64,000 nt of DNA from Sphingobacterium sp. (GTDB taxonomy: Bacteria > Bacteroidota > Bacteroidia > Sphingobacteriales > Sphingobacteriaceae). The notes beneath the pieces are model-generated. The model did not search any database and had not been told where the DNA came from. It worked only from the letters and a program-made list of their open reading frames with translations. This document shows positions 43,501 through 51,316 of the stretch, one piece after another; the stretch's first letter is position 1, and each line of letters begins with the position of its first letter. The stretch lies in NCBI GenBank assembly GCA_031286695.1, contig JAITTY010000005.1, positions 930,001 to 994,000 on the forward strand. Direction: 5' to 3'. The translations under genes were made by a program, and so were the position numbers.

Positions 43501-44214
43501 GACCGTAATGTTCACCTCCTGCAATTGCTCGTCCAAGGCGTGTAAACTAATCGTTCCCAAATCGGGCTTAGCAGCAATTGTCAACGGCACAAAGCCCACC
43601 ATGGTTATATCCAAAAAGCTATTCGAACTAACACCACTTATCTCAAAATGACCATTTTGATCCGTAACAGTTCCTTTTGGAACACCTTTTACACGAATAG
43701 TCGCCCCTTGAAGTGGTCTGTTGGTATAGTCAACAATAAAACCTTTTACAGTCATTTGCTGATAGGACATCAATTGCTGAGCGCTGGATAGCTGTGTCCG
43801 ATTTGATTTTTCACGTATGACAATAATCTTCCCTTTGATCTCAAAATCTAGATTTAAGTCATCCAATAACTTTTCAAGCGTGCTTCCTAAAGGCTCTTTG
43901 CTAACCGCTAAGTTAACCTTAGTATCTGGATCTATGGTTTTCGCAGCCCATACATAAGAGTAGCCTGTCTGCTTATTGATCTTTGAAAAAACCGTTCTTA
44001 GCGATACTGATTTTTCATGTATCGATATATTCTGTCCATAAGTTTTAGCTCCTACATGAAGCAAACAACAAGACATCATGATGGTCGTAAGCGATATGCG
44101 CATAATGTTTCCCCTCCATTGCGGCCTACCCCAGATATCTGGGCGATCGCTGTTTTTCATTTGTTGCATTTGGCCGTTTAGGGCACGACCAAGTTGTGCA
44201 TAATTTTTATACAT
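40573..44214 (-). CDS. SusC/RagA TonB-dependent transporter with STN domain
   Basis: 1213 residues. The signal-like hydrophobic stretch (MRISLTTIMMSCCLLHVGA) begins at M38, so translation may start at 44103 rather than 44214. Then a secretin/TonB short domain (about 65-120; SVSLRTVFSKINKQTGYSY), a carboxypeptidase-D-like domain (about 153-230; KGFIVDYTNRPLQGATIRVK), the plug (about 240-360; LIVVDGMPFEG, LKDASAASIYGVRSSNGVI) and the 22-strand barrel. The STN domain interacts with the FecR-type anti-sigma factor, so it also signals uptake to the sigma factor at 45546. Confidence 0.93.
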   Translation of the reverse strand: MYKNYAQLGRALNGQMQQMKNSDRPDIWGRPQWRGNIMRISLTTIMMSCCLLHVGAKTYGQNISIHEKSVSLRTVFSKINKQTGYSYVWAAKTIDPDTKVNLAVSKEPLGSTLEKLLDDLNLDFEIKGKIIVIREKSNRTQLSSAQQLMSYQQMTVKGFIVDYTNRPLQGATIRVKGVPKGTVTDQNGHFEISGVSSNSFLDITMVGFVPLTIAAKPDLGTISLHALDEQLQEVNITVNTGYQKISKERAAGSIAQVTAKDMEGRLQPNLLDRIDGLLPGLNLVRNTSSPQNNKNNLGIEVRGRSTINAQAAPLIVVDGMPFEGDLTAINPNDIASITVLKDASAASIYGVRSSNGVIVIATKIGSAGKTKIDYSNTLSFRGLPSRSYLNQMSSAELVNFQKEMFNYRSGDYAVIDPRKAMNDVYRILYDRKGGVISEEEMEKRLDVYRNRDRFTQMDKFLNTTRFDQQHNLAISGGSDRYTYHYSLNYTQPGDYNKGRATNKELGFSLKNNFKFTDWFSLRANVLGKNQNREGDIGFNFYDNYMGGKASYYLLENEDGSPAQWYSSKSQFEIDRLNALGLEDETYIPLKHVAAIHEKFYNKYLNLNFAANFKIIKGLDFDLSYQSERTEGYNGTLNRKNAQSVVGMVNDATQIGKDGLIKRNIPQGGQFFEQRNDVNSYTLRGQFNYQYNRQDKHEVVAIAGAERRQINNRYTNIYKYGYDENSLVYKGINEELFGIMLQNTQALFNSYTITRKKEEGFQDALDRFVSFYANGSYTYSRKLTLSGSIRIDQSNLFGTDIKTQYKPLWSIGALYHLPKINWQPLDRWALRMTYGVNGNVPKDNGPYLISRVSNTTNPYNGEMQASIDSPPNPLLRWERTAVYNVGLDFSLFKNRLSASIDIYNKKTTDLLGRSPLDPTLGWNMVLLNYADMQNRGIELGLNGKVIQHEDFSWNSTINFSYNKNKITNLYVEQNTPYYYYYAPQNRVGIPMGSLYSIDYAGLNDKGRPLARKADGSLVETTQNLTVDDLIYEGTTIPPYNVSFRNGFKYKDLTLSFMFIFNGGHVMRGVHPEFLSKYAELNYNSNFDKLWLNYWKKPGDESNPDIAPAFITAASGNISDIFNAAHKFVQKADYIKLRDISLSYTFPRKWIAPTKLSYVRLTGQVLNAWRWAANKENIDPEVWIGYTTATTTSISGPSRGVLAPVVYNLGVSVGF

Positions 44215-44308
44215 TTGTTTTAGGTTAAGAATTAAAATTCTGTTTCAGTTAGAATTGCTTGATCAGAAGCCCTAGATGTTGCAAGCGTTTAGGGTTTCGT
44301 CTTTTCAT

Positions 44309-45448
44309 TTAGGTTGTTTTTTCTACATAAATGGTCTTTCCTTTAAATTTAAATCTAATTTTCCCCGTACTCTCCAGTACGTTGATGATATCTTTCAAGC
44401 TGCTGTTACGAGACAACATAGCTTCAAATTTTTCCGATTTTACTTGGTTATCGAGATAAACAACCTCAACGTTATACCAAGCCGCCAATTCATCCATAAC
44501 CACGGTCAGAGGCTCTGAGTTAAATACAAAATATCCATCCTTCAGTGCATTTCTCAGGTCAGGATCAGTTGTCCGTCGTTCGATCTGACCAACTTTTATA
44601 TAGGTTTCTTCCCCTGGCAGCAATATTATTTGCCGTTCGCCCTGCCGAACTCTGACTTTACCTTCATATAGCGTGGTTTTAAAGTCTTCCGGGTTTTTGG
44701 TTGATTTTATATAAAAATGTGTTCCCAATACCGATACATGGATTTTCCCTGCCTGTACAACAAAAGGTTTCAGTTTTGGAACTTCACCTGCCAATGGCAA
44801 ATATTTCTTGGCAACTTCAAAATAAGCCTCGCCCACCAAACGAACCTCCCGCAGACTATCTACTTCATAATAATCCAGCTGTGTTTGAGCATTCATCCAC
44901 ACTTTGGTTCCGTCGGGCAGTAAAATAGTCATTTTCCCACCTCTGGGAGTAGCTGCAAATAGACTGTCCGCTTGGCTTACTGTAGGGTGAATAGGCTTCC
45001 CTAATGATAATAGCGTATCTCCCGGAATCATCGAAATCGACTGTCCATTTCCCAGACGCACCCTCCCCGTCATTTGGGCGGGCTGAATATCTTTATTCGG
45101 CGTCTGCTGATACCCTTTATCCGAAAGATTATGTACAAAAAATAACACCAATAAACCAACCAGTGCTGCCGCGATACCGTAGGTCCAGATTCGGTTGAAA
45201 ACAGGCTTTGTAGCTGTGTTGCTTAAATAATCTTGTTCAAAAATCTCAAAAGACTTCTCCCAATCATAGTTTGAAATTCCGTTCAGGCCTTTTAAAAGCT
45301 CGTTTTTATCCTCAATAAGATCACATAGCCCCTTATTGGCCGTTGTTTCGGACTTCCAGTAGTCCAGCTGCTGTTTTTCGTCATCACGCAAACCTTCCAG
45401 CTTGGACTTACTCAGGAGATAAATGATATGTTGGGGTATTGGCTCCAT
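44309..45448 (-). CDS. FecR-family anti-sigma/sigma regulator
   Basis: 379 residues. Cytoplasmic N-terminal about 1-85 (binds the sigma factor), one membrane helix about 88-106 (IWTYGIAAALVGLLVLFFV), periplasmic FecR domain (about 165-275; TKVWMNAQTQLDYYE, VQAGKIHVSVLGTHFYIKS) and a C-terminal DUF4974/STN-like part (FNSEPLTVVMDELAAWYNVEVVY). It transmits occupancy of the SusC STN domain. Located 94 bp upstream of SusC and 97 bp after the sigma gene. Confidence 0.92.
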   Translation of the reverse strand: MEPIPQHIIYLLSKSKLEGLRDDEKQQLDYWKSETTANKGLCDLIEDKNELLKGLNGISNYDWEKSFEIFEQDYLSNTATKPVFNRIWTYGIAAALVGLLVLFFVHNLSDKGYQQTPNKDIQPAQMTGRVRLGNGQSISMIPGDTLLSLGKPIHPTVSQADSLFAATPRGGKMTILLPDGTKVWMNAQTQLDYYEVDSLREVRLVGEAYFEVAKKYLPLAGEVPKLKPFVVQAGKIHVSVLGTHFYIKSTKNPEDFKTTLYEGKVRVRQGERQIILLPGEETYIKVGQIERRTTDPDLRNALKDGYFVFNSEPLTVVMDELAAWYNVEVVYLDNQVKSEKFEAMLSRNSSLKDIINVLESTGKIRFKFKGKTIYVEKTT

Positions 45449-45545
45449 ATTGCTCTATATACTTAAAACAATATTCTGATTTCGTTTCTCTAAAGAAATG
45501 GTAGATATTTTTGTAAAAACCTATATATCAGAATTATAAATTTTT

Positions 45546-46139
45546 CTAATAATATAGGAAGAGCAAAAGTAGGCAAAAAAACTGGTCAGGTTTAAGTCTT
45601 TGTCTCAAAAGTTCGATTCCCCTTTTCTTTTGGTTGTAAATCGTGCTAGTAGCTAGCCCCAACGAGACCGCTGCTTCCTGTGGGCTGAGATCTTCGACAA
45701 CGAGCTTGCGCATTACCTGTTTACATTGCTCTGGTAAGGTATCTATGGCTTCATGAATGGTTCGAAGCGTTTCCATATAGATCATCTGGTGGCTGATGGG
45801 CAAATCAACCAGATCAAGCTGTTCCGTATAAGAATTCGTTTTTTGTTGAATCCTATTCTCTTGTTGAATCCTGTTTAAAGCAGCATTCCTACAGCTTGTG
45901 TAGAGAAAACCTCGAATCGATTCAACATGATCAAAATCAATCCGACGCTCCCAGAGCTTTAAAAATACATCCTGCACTATTTCTTCGATGGCACCTTTAT
46001 CAAGAGTCATCTTTTCCAAAAAATAGCACATTGGACTATAGAAAGTTTTGTATAAAAATTGTAAACCATCCCTTCTGCCCTCACGAAAAGATTTTAAAAA
46101 ATCCTGCTTGCTAAATTCTTGGTTTACCTTGTTTTTCAC
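45546..46139 (-). CDS. ECF-type RNA polymerase sigma factor
   Basis: 197 residues. Sigma-70 region 2 (about 25-95; LQFLYKTFYSPMCYFLEKM, EIVQDVFLKLWERR) and region 4 (about 125-180; LPEQCKQVMRKLVVEDLSPQEAAVSLGLATSTIYNQKKRGI). The C-terminal tail (FFCLLLLFLYY) is unusually hydrophobic. It should be held by the FecR protein and direct the SusCD genes. First gene of the operon. Confidence 0.92.
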   Translation of the reverse strand: MKNKVNQEFSKQDFLKSFREGRRDGLQFLYKTFYSPMCYFLEKMTLDKGAIEEIVQDVFLKLWERRIDFDHVESIRGFLYTSCRNAALNRIQQENRIQQKTNSYTEQLDLVDLPISHQMIYMETLRTIHEAIDTLPEQCKQVMRKLVVEDLSPQEAAVSLGLATSTIYNQKKRGIELLRQRLKPDQFFCLLLLFLYY

Positions 46140-46302
46140 AATTCAATATTACTTAAATTTTAAATAAATATGAAAATTTCATTTATTGTGATCGACCACC
46201 CCACGCTCGCAATTGGCAAAAAACAAGGCAATATGATCTTTTCCCCTGGGCCAGGATTAGCGCAAATTATATACGAGGTCGGTAAAATTTAGAATCTATT
46301 TT

Positions 46303-46650
46303 TTATGCTATTAATTCTGGTAACTCTGGCTCTTCGTAAAAGGATTCATTCCATTTTGCCAATTGGCACATAATGGGAATTAAGGCTTTACCTTTTTCAG
46401 TCAAAGAATACTCAACGCGTGGTGGCAGTTCCTTATATTCTTCTCTAAGAATAACACCGTCCTCTTCCAATTCTTTTAACGAGCTGGTCAAAACCTTGCG
46501 GGAAATGTTTTCTATCAGCGCATCAAGCTGACCAAATCGAGCTTTCCGGTCACGCAGTGTATAAATAATGACAGGTTTCCACCTCGTCCCTAAAATTGCC
46601 ATCGAGCGCTGCATCGCACAGGAACAGCTTTTAAATTCAGTCCTTTTCAT
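46303..46650 (-). CDS. HxlR-family transcriptional regulator
   Basis: 115 residues, winged helix: CAMQRSMAILGTRWKPVIIYTL, RFGQLDALIENISRKVLTSSLKELEEDGVI, then wing VEYSLTEKGKALIPIMC. Cys residues at the start (KSCSCAMQ) fit redox or electrophile sensing. Divergent from the Old Yellow Enzyme gene at 46762; its own start is 15 bp from the inverted operator at 46666-46685, which suggests autoregulation. Confidence 0.92.
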   Translation of the reverse strand: MKRTEFKSCSCAMQRSMAILGTRWKPVIIYTLRDRKARFGQLDALIENISRKVLTSSLKELEEDGVILREEYKELPPRVEYSLTEKGKALIPIMCQLAKWNESFYEEPELPELIA

Positions 46651-46665
46651 TTGATATTTCGAGAA

Positions 46666-46706
46666 TAGTTACACAAAGGTAACTAGTTTATACTAATAAT
46701 AGTTAC
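46666..46706. promoter_or_regulatory. HxlR operator: inverted TAGTTAC plus a third half-site
   Basis: TAGTTAC (46666-46672) and GTAACTA (46679-46685) are perfect inverted repeats with a 6-bp spacer. A third TAGTTAC is at 46700-46706, overlapping the -33 region of the promoter of the reductase gene. This lies between the divergent HxlR and reductase genes. Confidence 0.6.
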
Positions 46707-46725
46707 AAATATACACTATTTAAAA

Positions 46726-46733
46726 TATCTTTG
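46726..46733 (+). promoter_or_regulatory. -7 box (TATCTTTG) of the Old Yellow Enzyme gene
   Basis: TATCTTTG is an exact TAnnTTTG match 28 bp before the ATG at 46762. Position -33 would fall near 46702, inside the third operator half-site; no clear TTTG is seen there. Confidence 0.5.
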
Positions 46734-46761
46734 TGAAGATTTACAATTTAAAACAAGAAAA

Positions 46762-47826
46762 ATGAGCATACAAACACTTTTTAATCCCTTTGAATATAAA
46801 AACTTAAGACTGAAAAACCGCTTTGTCATGGCACCAATGACGAGAGCGTTTTCTTCGGACGGAATTCCCGACAGCGCTGTGGCTGGTTATTATGAGCGAC
46901 GTGCTGCTGGTGATGTTGGCTTAATCTTAACGGAGGGTACAGTGATTGAAAGACCTTCTTCAAAGAATTTAAAAGACATTCCCAATTTTTACGGTGATCA
47001 AGCACTAACTGGCTGGAAAAATATCGTCGACGCTGTGCATAACAAAGGCGGAAAAATAGCTCCTCAAATATGGCATGTGGGTTATACACCCATGCAGTGG
47101 ACACCACCTGCAGCATTTGAGAGTCCGGATACGATGACATTGGCTGATATAGAAGCTACAATTCAGGCATATGCTGATGCAGCCAAGTCTGCGAAAGATC
47201 TCGGCTTTGATGCTTTTGAAATTCATGGTGCCCACGGTTATTTGATCGACCAGTTCTTTTGGGAGGGAATGAATCATCGAACTGACGAATTTGGAGGAAA
47301 AACAATTAAGGAACGTTCTAAATTCGCTGTTGAAGTTGTTAAAGCCATGCGAAAAGCTGTAGGACCGGATTTTGTGATTATCCTGAGATTATCACAATGG
47401 AAACAACAGGATTATACGGCCAAGCTTGCTCCTACCCCTGCAGCAATGGAAGATTGGATCCTACCATTGACGGATGCGGGTGTCGATATTTTCCATGGAA
47501 GCCAACGCCGTTATTGGGAAGCAGAATTTGAAGGCAGTGATTTAAATTTCGCCGGCTGGCTTAAAAAGATCTCAGGACAACCCACAATCACGGTTGGATC
47601 TGTAGGTCTTGATAAAGACTTTGGCGAAGTATTTACAAACTCCGAATTCAAATCTTCACCTGCTTCGCTGGACGAATTGGTCCGTCGGTATGAACGTGGT
47701 GATTTTGATCTTGTCGCCGTGGGAAGAGCTATCCTGCAGGACCCGAATTGGGTAAAGAAAGTACAGGCCGAAAAATACAGCGAACTGTCCACTTTTGAAG
47801 CTAAAAGCTTAGCGAGCCTGTCGTAA
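46762..47826 (+). CDS. NADH:flavin oxidoreductase, Old Yellow Enzyme family
   Basis: 354 residues, FMN TIM barrel of the OYE family: NRFVMAPMTRAF (about 20-31), QIWHVGYTP, the substrate-binding HGAHGYLIDQFFW (about 155-167), GGKTIKERSKFAVEV, and the FMN-phosphate loops VGSVGL and VAVGRAILQDP. Reduces alpha,beta-unsaturated carbonyls and quinones using NAD(P)H. Divergent from an HxlR gene; expected to respond to electrophile stress. The stop is followed by a hairpin. Confidence 0.93.
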   Translation: MSIQTLFNPFEYKNLRLKNRFVMAPMTRAFSSDGIPDSAVAGYYERRAAGDVGLILTEGTVIERPSSKNLKDIPNFYGDQALTGWKNIVDAVHNKGGKIAPQIWHVGYTPMQWTPPAAFESPDTMTLADIEATIQAYADAAKSAKDLGFDAFEIHGAHGYLIDQFFWEGMNHRTDEFGGKTIKERSKFAVEVVKAMRKAVGPDFVIILRLSQWKQQDYTAKLAPTPAAMEDWILPLTDAGVDIFHGSQRRYWEAEFEGSDLNFAGWLKKISGQPTITVGSVGLDKDFGEVFTNSEFKSSPASLDELVRRYERGDFDLVAVGRAILQDPNWVKKVQAEKYSELSTFEAKSLASLS

Positions 47827-47877
47827 CAGGGAAGCAATAAAAGTTGTACTAAAATTACGTTACTCCATTATATAAAA

Positions 47878-47917
47878 TAGGGGCGAAAATTGATTTTTAA
47901 TCATTATTTTGCCCCTA
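47878..47917 (+). terminator. Hairpin after the Old Yellow Enzyme gene
   Basis: TAGGGGC (47878-47884) pairs with GCCCCTA (47911-47917), with AAAAT/ATTTT inside, followed by TTCATTTATAG. About 50 bp after the stop. The T-run is weak. Confidence 0.6.
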
Positions 47918-47976
47918 TTCATTTATAGCGATAATCCAGCGACTGTCTCCGTAAATGTATCCAGACACTTGATTCA

Positions 47977-48648
47977 ATGAAGATAACCGATAACAGAATA
48001 TATATCATAAGCGGATTAGGTGTAGACCAACGGGTATTTAGCAAGATAAACTTTGGTTCGCTTGACATCGAATATCTGGATTGGATTACGCCGAGCCCCC
48101 ATGAACCGCTGGCCATTTATGCAAAAAGATTATCGTCAAAAATCACCGTAAAACAGCCTATTCTTATCGGACTTTCTTTTGGTGGAATGATAGCAATTGA
48201 AATTGCCAAAACTATTCCTGTAAAAAAAATTATTCTGCTTGCTTCGACTAAAGGAAGACATGAATTCCCTCTTAAGTACCGATTAGCAGGCAGACTCAGA
48301 ATCAATCAGCTGGTACCGAATAGCCTCTTTAAATGGCATAATTTTCTATCAGATTATTTTTTTGGTATCAGCAGCAAAGAAGATTCTCTGTTACTAAAGC
48401 AGATCTTAAAGGATACCGATCCAGTATTTATGGCCTGGGCAATACATCAGATTCTACAATGGAAAAACAAATTTATTCCCGACAATTTAATCCATATACA
48501 CGGAGACAAAGACCGTATTATCCCGATCAAAAGTCTAAAGCCCAACTTTGTGATTAAAGGTGCGGGTCATTTTATGACGGTCACACACGCAGGGGAAGTT
48601 GAAAAGCTATTAAGAAGTGTTATTAAAAGCAAGACAATACAGCGATAA
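47977..48648 (+). CDS. Alpha/beta hydrolase
   Basis: 223 residues. Nucleophile elbow GLSFGG with S67; the acid is probably in the HGDKDRIIP segment (about 182-190) and the His in GAGHFMTVTHAGEV. Compact, lacks a signal peptide, so intracellular. Similar proteins are annotated only as alpha/beta hydrolases and no substrate can be inferred. The gene is flanked by long gaps and stands alone. Confidence 0.85.
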   Translation: MKITDNRIYIISGLGVDQRVFSKINFGSLDIEYLDWITPSPHEPLAIYAKRLSSKITVKQPILIGLSFGGMIAIEIAKTIPVKKIILLASTKGRHEFPLKYRLAGRLRINQLVPNSLFKWHNFLSDYFFGISSKEDSLLLKQILKDTDPVFMAWAIHQILQWKNKFIPDNLIHIHGDKDRIIPIKSLKPNFVIKGAGHFMTVTHAGEVEKLLRSVIKSKTIQR

Positions 48649-48790
48649 AAACTTTATAAAGCTTTTCCTTATTAAAACAATACTAGCAGAAAGACAGTTA
48701 TTTTATAAAGGTATCGGTCAGCTATGAAGCTTATAAGATGCTGCTTGGTGAATCTAAGGGAATAAAAACAGGTTAAATTAACACAAGAAC

Positions 48791-49924
48791 ATGCGAAAAA
48801 GGCTCTTATTTAGTTTTCTATTATTTCACATCTTTTTTCTCAACATGATGGCCCAAGACAATAATTCAACAAGCCCACAACTAGAGGTCGCAGTAGATTT
48901 AGGTCCATACCGTCCCATTGGTGTGAGCCTTACATCCAGCAACCGTCTATTTGTTTCCTTCCCAAAACAAACTACGAATTTTCAGTATGCACTGACTGAA
49001 ATCATCGACGGGAAACCTGTTCCTTATCCTGATAGTGAATGGAATAAAACAGGAATAGAGAATTCCCACTTTGTTAATGTACAGGATATATTTGTCGATG
49101 CCCAGGACAATCTTTGGGTATTAGATTCCAAGCCATCATCTGCTGGATCAATTTTTGGCAATGATGAAAAACCAACCCAAGGTCAGTTCAAATTGTTGAA
49201 AATCGACACAAAGAAGGATCAAATTGAACGTATTTACAGTTTCGATGACCTTGATAAAACCAAATCGGGTCTAAATGATATGCGCATTGACGGAAAGAAA
49301 AATTTAGCCTACCTCTCTGATCCAGGCCAAGCGGCCATCATTGTTCTAGATCTTAAAACCGGAAAGAGCAGGAAAGCATTGGCTGGAAGCCGATTTACAC
49401 TGGCTGATCCTGAAGTGATATTAAGCTACGACGATAATGATATGCGTAATGAAAATGGAAAACCTTTTTCTTCCAATGTGAATGGCATTGCATTGAGTCA
49501 AGACTTTAAATATCTATACTTCAAACCGATCAATCAAACCCATTTATACTGTATTGCGACAGAATTTTTGACCGACGCTACGCTAACTAAACAAGAATTG
49601 GATGCAAAAGTTGAAGACAAAGGAGAGGTCGGCATCACACATGGCTTACTGTCAGATATAAACGGAAATATTTACCTAACGTCATCCATCGACTACAGCA
49701 TCAAATATTTAAGTCCTGATGGAAAACTGCATACCTTAGTCCGTGACCCACGAATATTATGGCCTGATTCCATGGGGATCGGCGAAGATGGATATCTTTA
49801 TTTTTCTTGTGCACAACTTTTTAAGGATCCACAATGGAATAAGGGAATCAACAAGGTAGAATTGCCATATTATGTCTTTAAAGTAAAACTGCCTAAGTCA
49901 GAAAATAAGTTTCATAACAAATAA
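48791..49924 (+). CDS. Secreted major royal jelly/Yellow-like beta-propeller protein
   Basis: 377 residues with a signal peptide (about 1-21, ending MMAQ). The sequence has the Yellow/royal-jelly family features: GPYRPIGVSLTSSNRLFVSF, VQDIFVDAQDNLWVLDS, GLNDMRIDGKKNLAYLSD, VNGIALSQDFKYLYFKP, DSMGIGEDGYLYFSC, as six propeller blades. Bacterial members are of unclear function; possibly ligand-binding or lactonase-like. No signal of transfer in codon use by eye, and the gene stands alone. Confidence 0.85.
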   Translation: MRKRLLFSFLLFHIFFLNMMAQDNNSTSPQLEVAVDLGPYRPIGVSLTSSNRLFVSFPKQTTNFQYALTEIIDGKPVPYPDSEWNKTGIENSHFVNVQDIFVDAQDNLWVLDSKPSSAGSIFGNDEKPTQGQFKLLKIDTKKDQIERIYSFDDLDKTKSGLNDMRIDGKKNLAYLSDPGQAAIIVLDLKTGKSRKALAGSRFTLADPEVILSYDDNDMRNENGKPFSSNVNGIALSQDFKYLYFKPINQTHLYCIATEFLTDATLTKQELDAKVEDKGEVGITHGLLSDINGNIYLTSSIDYSIKYLSPDGKLHTLVRDPRILWPDSMGIGEDGYLYFSCAQLFKDPQWNKGINKVELPYYVFKVKLPKSENKFHNK

Positions 49925-50292
49925 ACTATTAAAAATACAACACACTATTAGGATTACTGCTGTTTACCGAAGTTGTATTCTATGCACCGTTAAATCGAAC
50001 GGTGTATATTCTGCAGCTATCCCTATTATTATCTGGTCTTCTGTCTATGAAATTCACCACATCAAGCCCCAACACGATTGATCATCGGAACGCGAAACCA
50101 GACAAAAGCTAATTCATTAAAATTCAAGTAGCTGATAACAATAAAAATAAAATACAGCGAAAAACCCCTTAAAAGATAAGTTCTGTCTATCAGAATCAAC
50201 AAGTGCCTACCGAAAGTATAAAATTTTTAGTAAAAATTTTGAAATACTAATATTATTAGTATATTTGATTATCAGTTTTAGACGACGCATTT
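49925..50292. other. Intergenic region with a hairpin and a promoter
   Basis: CACCGTT (49985-49991) pairs with AACGGTG (49998-50004), a perfect 7-bp stem about 60 bp after the royal-jelly-like stop, followed by TATATT, perhaps a terminator. The section to about 50230 shows nothing. The promoter at 50238-50267 is listed separately. Confidence 0.5.
50238..50267 (+). promoter_or_regulatory. Promoter with a palindrome in its core
   Basis: TTTG (50238-50241) and TATATTTG (50260-50267), 18 bp apart, match the Bacteroidota -33/-7 elements. Between them lies the perfect palindrome ATACTAATA-T-TATTAGTAT (50244-50262). The position is that of a repressor operator. Transcription would start near 50273, about 20 nt from the ATG at 50293. 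Confidence 0.6.
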
Positions 50293-50607
50293 ATGGAACA
50301 AATCGCAGCATATGACAATAAGGAGTTACACGTTGGTGACATCGTTCGCTTTCATACCCCCTATCCCGATGAAGATCCGAATACGATTTTCATTGTACTG
50401 TGGTCATACTACGATCCTGAGGGGAAATCATCAAGAGCTGAAGTCGTTAAATTCGACCAGCGTTCCAAACAAACCCCAGTCATTCAGAAGTGGTTTATAC
50501 GAGATCTAGAAAGGGTGCCCGAAGTAAGCCCTGAATTACTGAAACAGATTGAGCTATTTATGAAAAGTAAACTAGGCAACGCTATTATCAGCAAGCTAGT
50601 CATCTAA
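50293..50607 (+). CDS. Small protein of unknown function, first of a three-gene cassette
   Basis: 104 residues, no signal peptide. Begins MEQIAAYDNKELHVGDIVRF, then PYPDEDPNTIFIVLWSYYD: a VGDIV-containing beta-rich half which suggests a small barrel (SH3-like), followed by a helical end. I do not recognise a family. It is directly after a well-formed promoter with palindrome and 31 bp upstream of the first of two paralogous genes. A small DNA- or RNA-binding role is possible, unproved. Confidence 0.65.
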   Translation: MEQIAAYDNKELHVGDIVRFHTPYPDEDPNTIFIVLWSYYDPEGKSSRAEVVKFDQRSKQTPVIQKWFIRDLERVPEVSPELLKQIELFMKSKLGNAIISKLVI

Positions 50608-50638
50608 CAGATTGTACAAATCAGATTTTAAGAAATAC

Positions 50639-50959
50639 ATGGAAAACAAATTCAAAGAGAAAAGAGCAGCAATATCCAATTCCATTTGGTCCGACTGGCG
50701 CGAGCAGCTTAGAGAAAGCGATTTAGCAGGCTTACAACAAAGACTTGAAAAGCTAGAAAAAGAAATGCTGCTTGATTGGCTACAATGGAATAATCCAAAA
50801 GGAAACTATACAGATCGCAAATGCATTGAAAATGGAGTACAGCGGATCTCTAAAATGAAGGCTATCGAATATATATACAAAGAAATCTTGCGCATCCATA
50901 TGAAAAGAAAATATAACGCCTTTTCGAACACGCATGTACAACTTATGTTCAACAACTAA
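50639..50959 (+). CDS. Small unknown protein, first of two tandem paralogues (WLQW family)
   Basis: 106 residues from the ATG at 50639; a TTG nine codons earlier could extend it. Basic and helical. The core aligns without gaps for 70 residues to the next gene: shared are DWR.QL, LL.WLQW, G...D..CI..G, K..A, Y..I.R.H. By hand about 24 of 70 positions are identical. It has no signal peptide or membrane segment. I do not recognise the family. Confidence 0.65.
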   Translation: MENKFKEKRAAISNSIWSDWREQLRESDLAGLQQRLEKLEKEMLLDWLQWNNPKGNYTDRKCIENGVQRISKMKAIEYIYKEILRIHMKRKYNAFSNTHVQLMFNN

Positions 50960-50970
50960 AATTTGAAATT

Positions 50971-51303
50971 ATGGAATCTTTTATCAAACAGATCATCGAT
51001 CATCAGCTGCCAAAAATTCTAGCAATGGAATCACATCGAAATGATTGGCGTTATCAGCTTTTAGGTTTAAAAGATAAGATACTTTTCGATAAATTAAAGC
51101 TGATGACTAGACAAGAATTACTCGGTTGGCTTCAATGGTACGATAACGCTGGAACTTTCTCGGATGATGACTGCATCCGTAGAGGTATCCCTTTATTGAC
51201 GAAAGTTCAGGCATTGGCAGCAGCATACCAACGAATTATGCGTGAGCATGAAGGTTGGGATGGTTATATGGGAACTGAATATATCCGCAATCGAATCCTT
51301 TGA
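50971..51303 (+). CDS. Small unknown protein, second of two tandem paralogues (WLQW family)
   Basis: 110 residues, 11 bp after its paralogue. Contains NDWRYQL (24-30), ELLGWLQWYDNAGTFSDDDC (49-68) and a helical tail (AAAYQRIMREHEGW). The motif WLQWxxxxGxxxDxxCIxxG is shared with the previous gene, which suggests a small folded domain with a conserved Cys. Converges with the DUF72 gene, 13 bp between stops. Function unknown. Confidence 0.65.
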   Translation: MESFIKQIIDHQLPKILAMESHRNDWRYQLLGLKDKILFDKLKLMTRQELLGWLQWYDNAGTFSDDDCIRRGIPLLTKVQALAAAYQRIMREHEGWDGYMGTEYIRNRIL

Positions 51304-51316
51304 AGAGACGATAGTT

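Noticed and set aside
45600..45625. tRNA-like TTCGATTCC segment
   Set aside because: Part of the sigma factor coding sequence; no cloverleaf can be formed around it.
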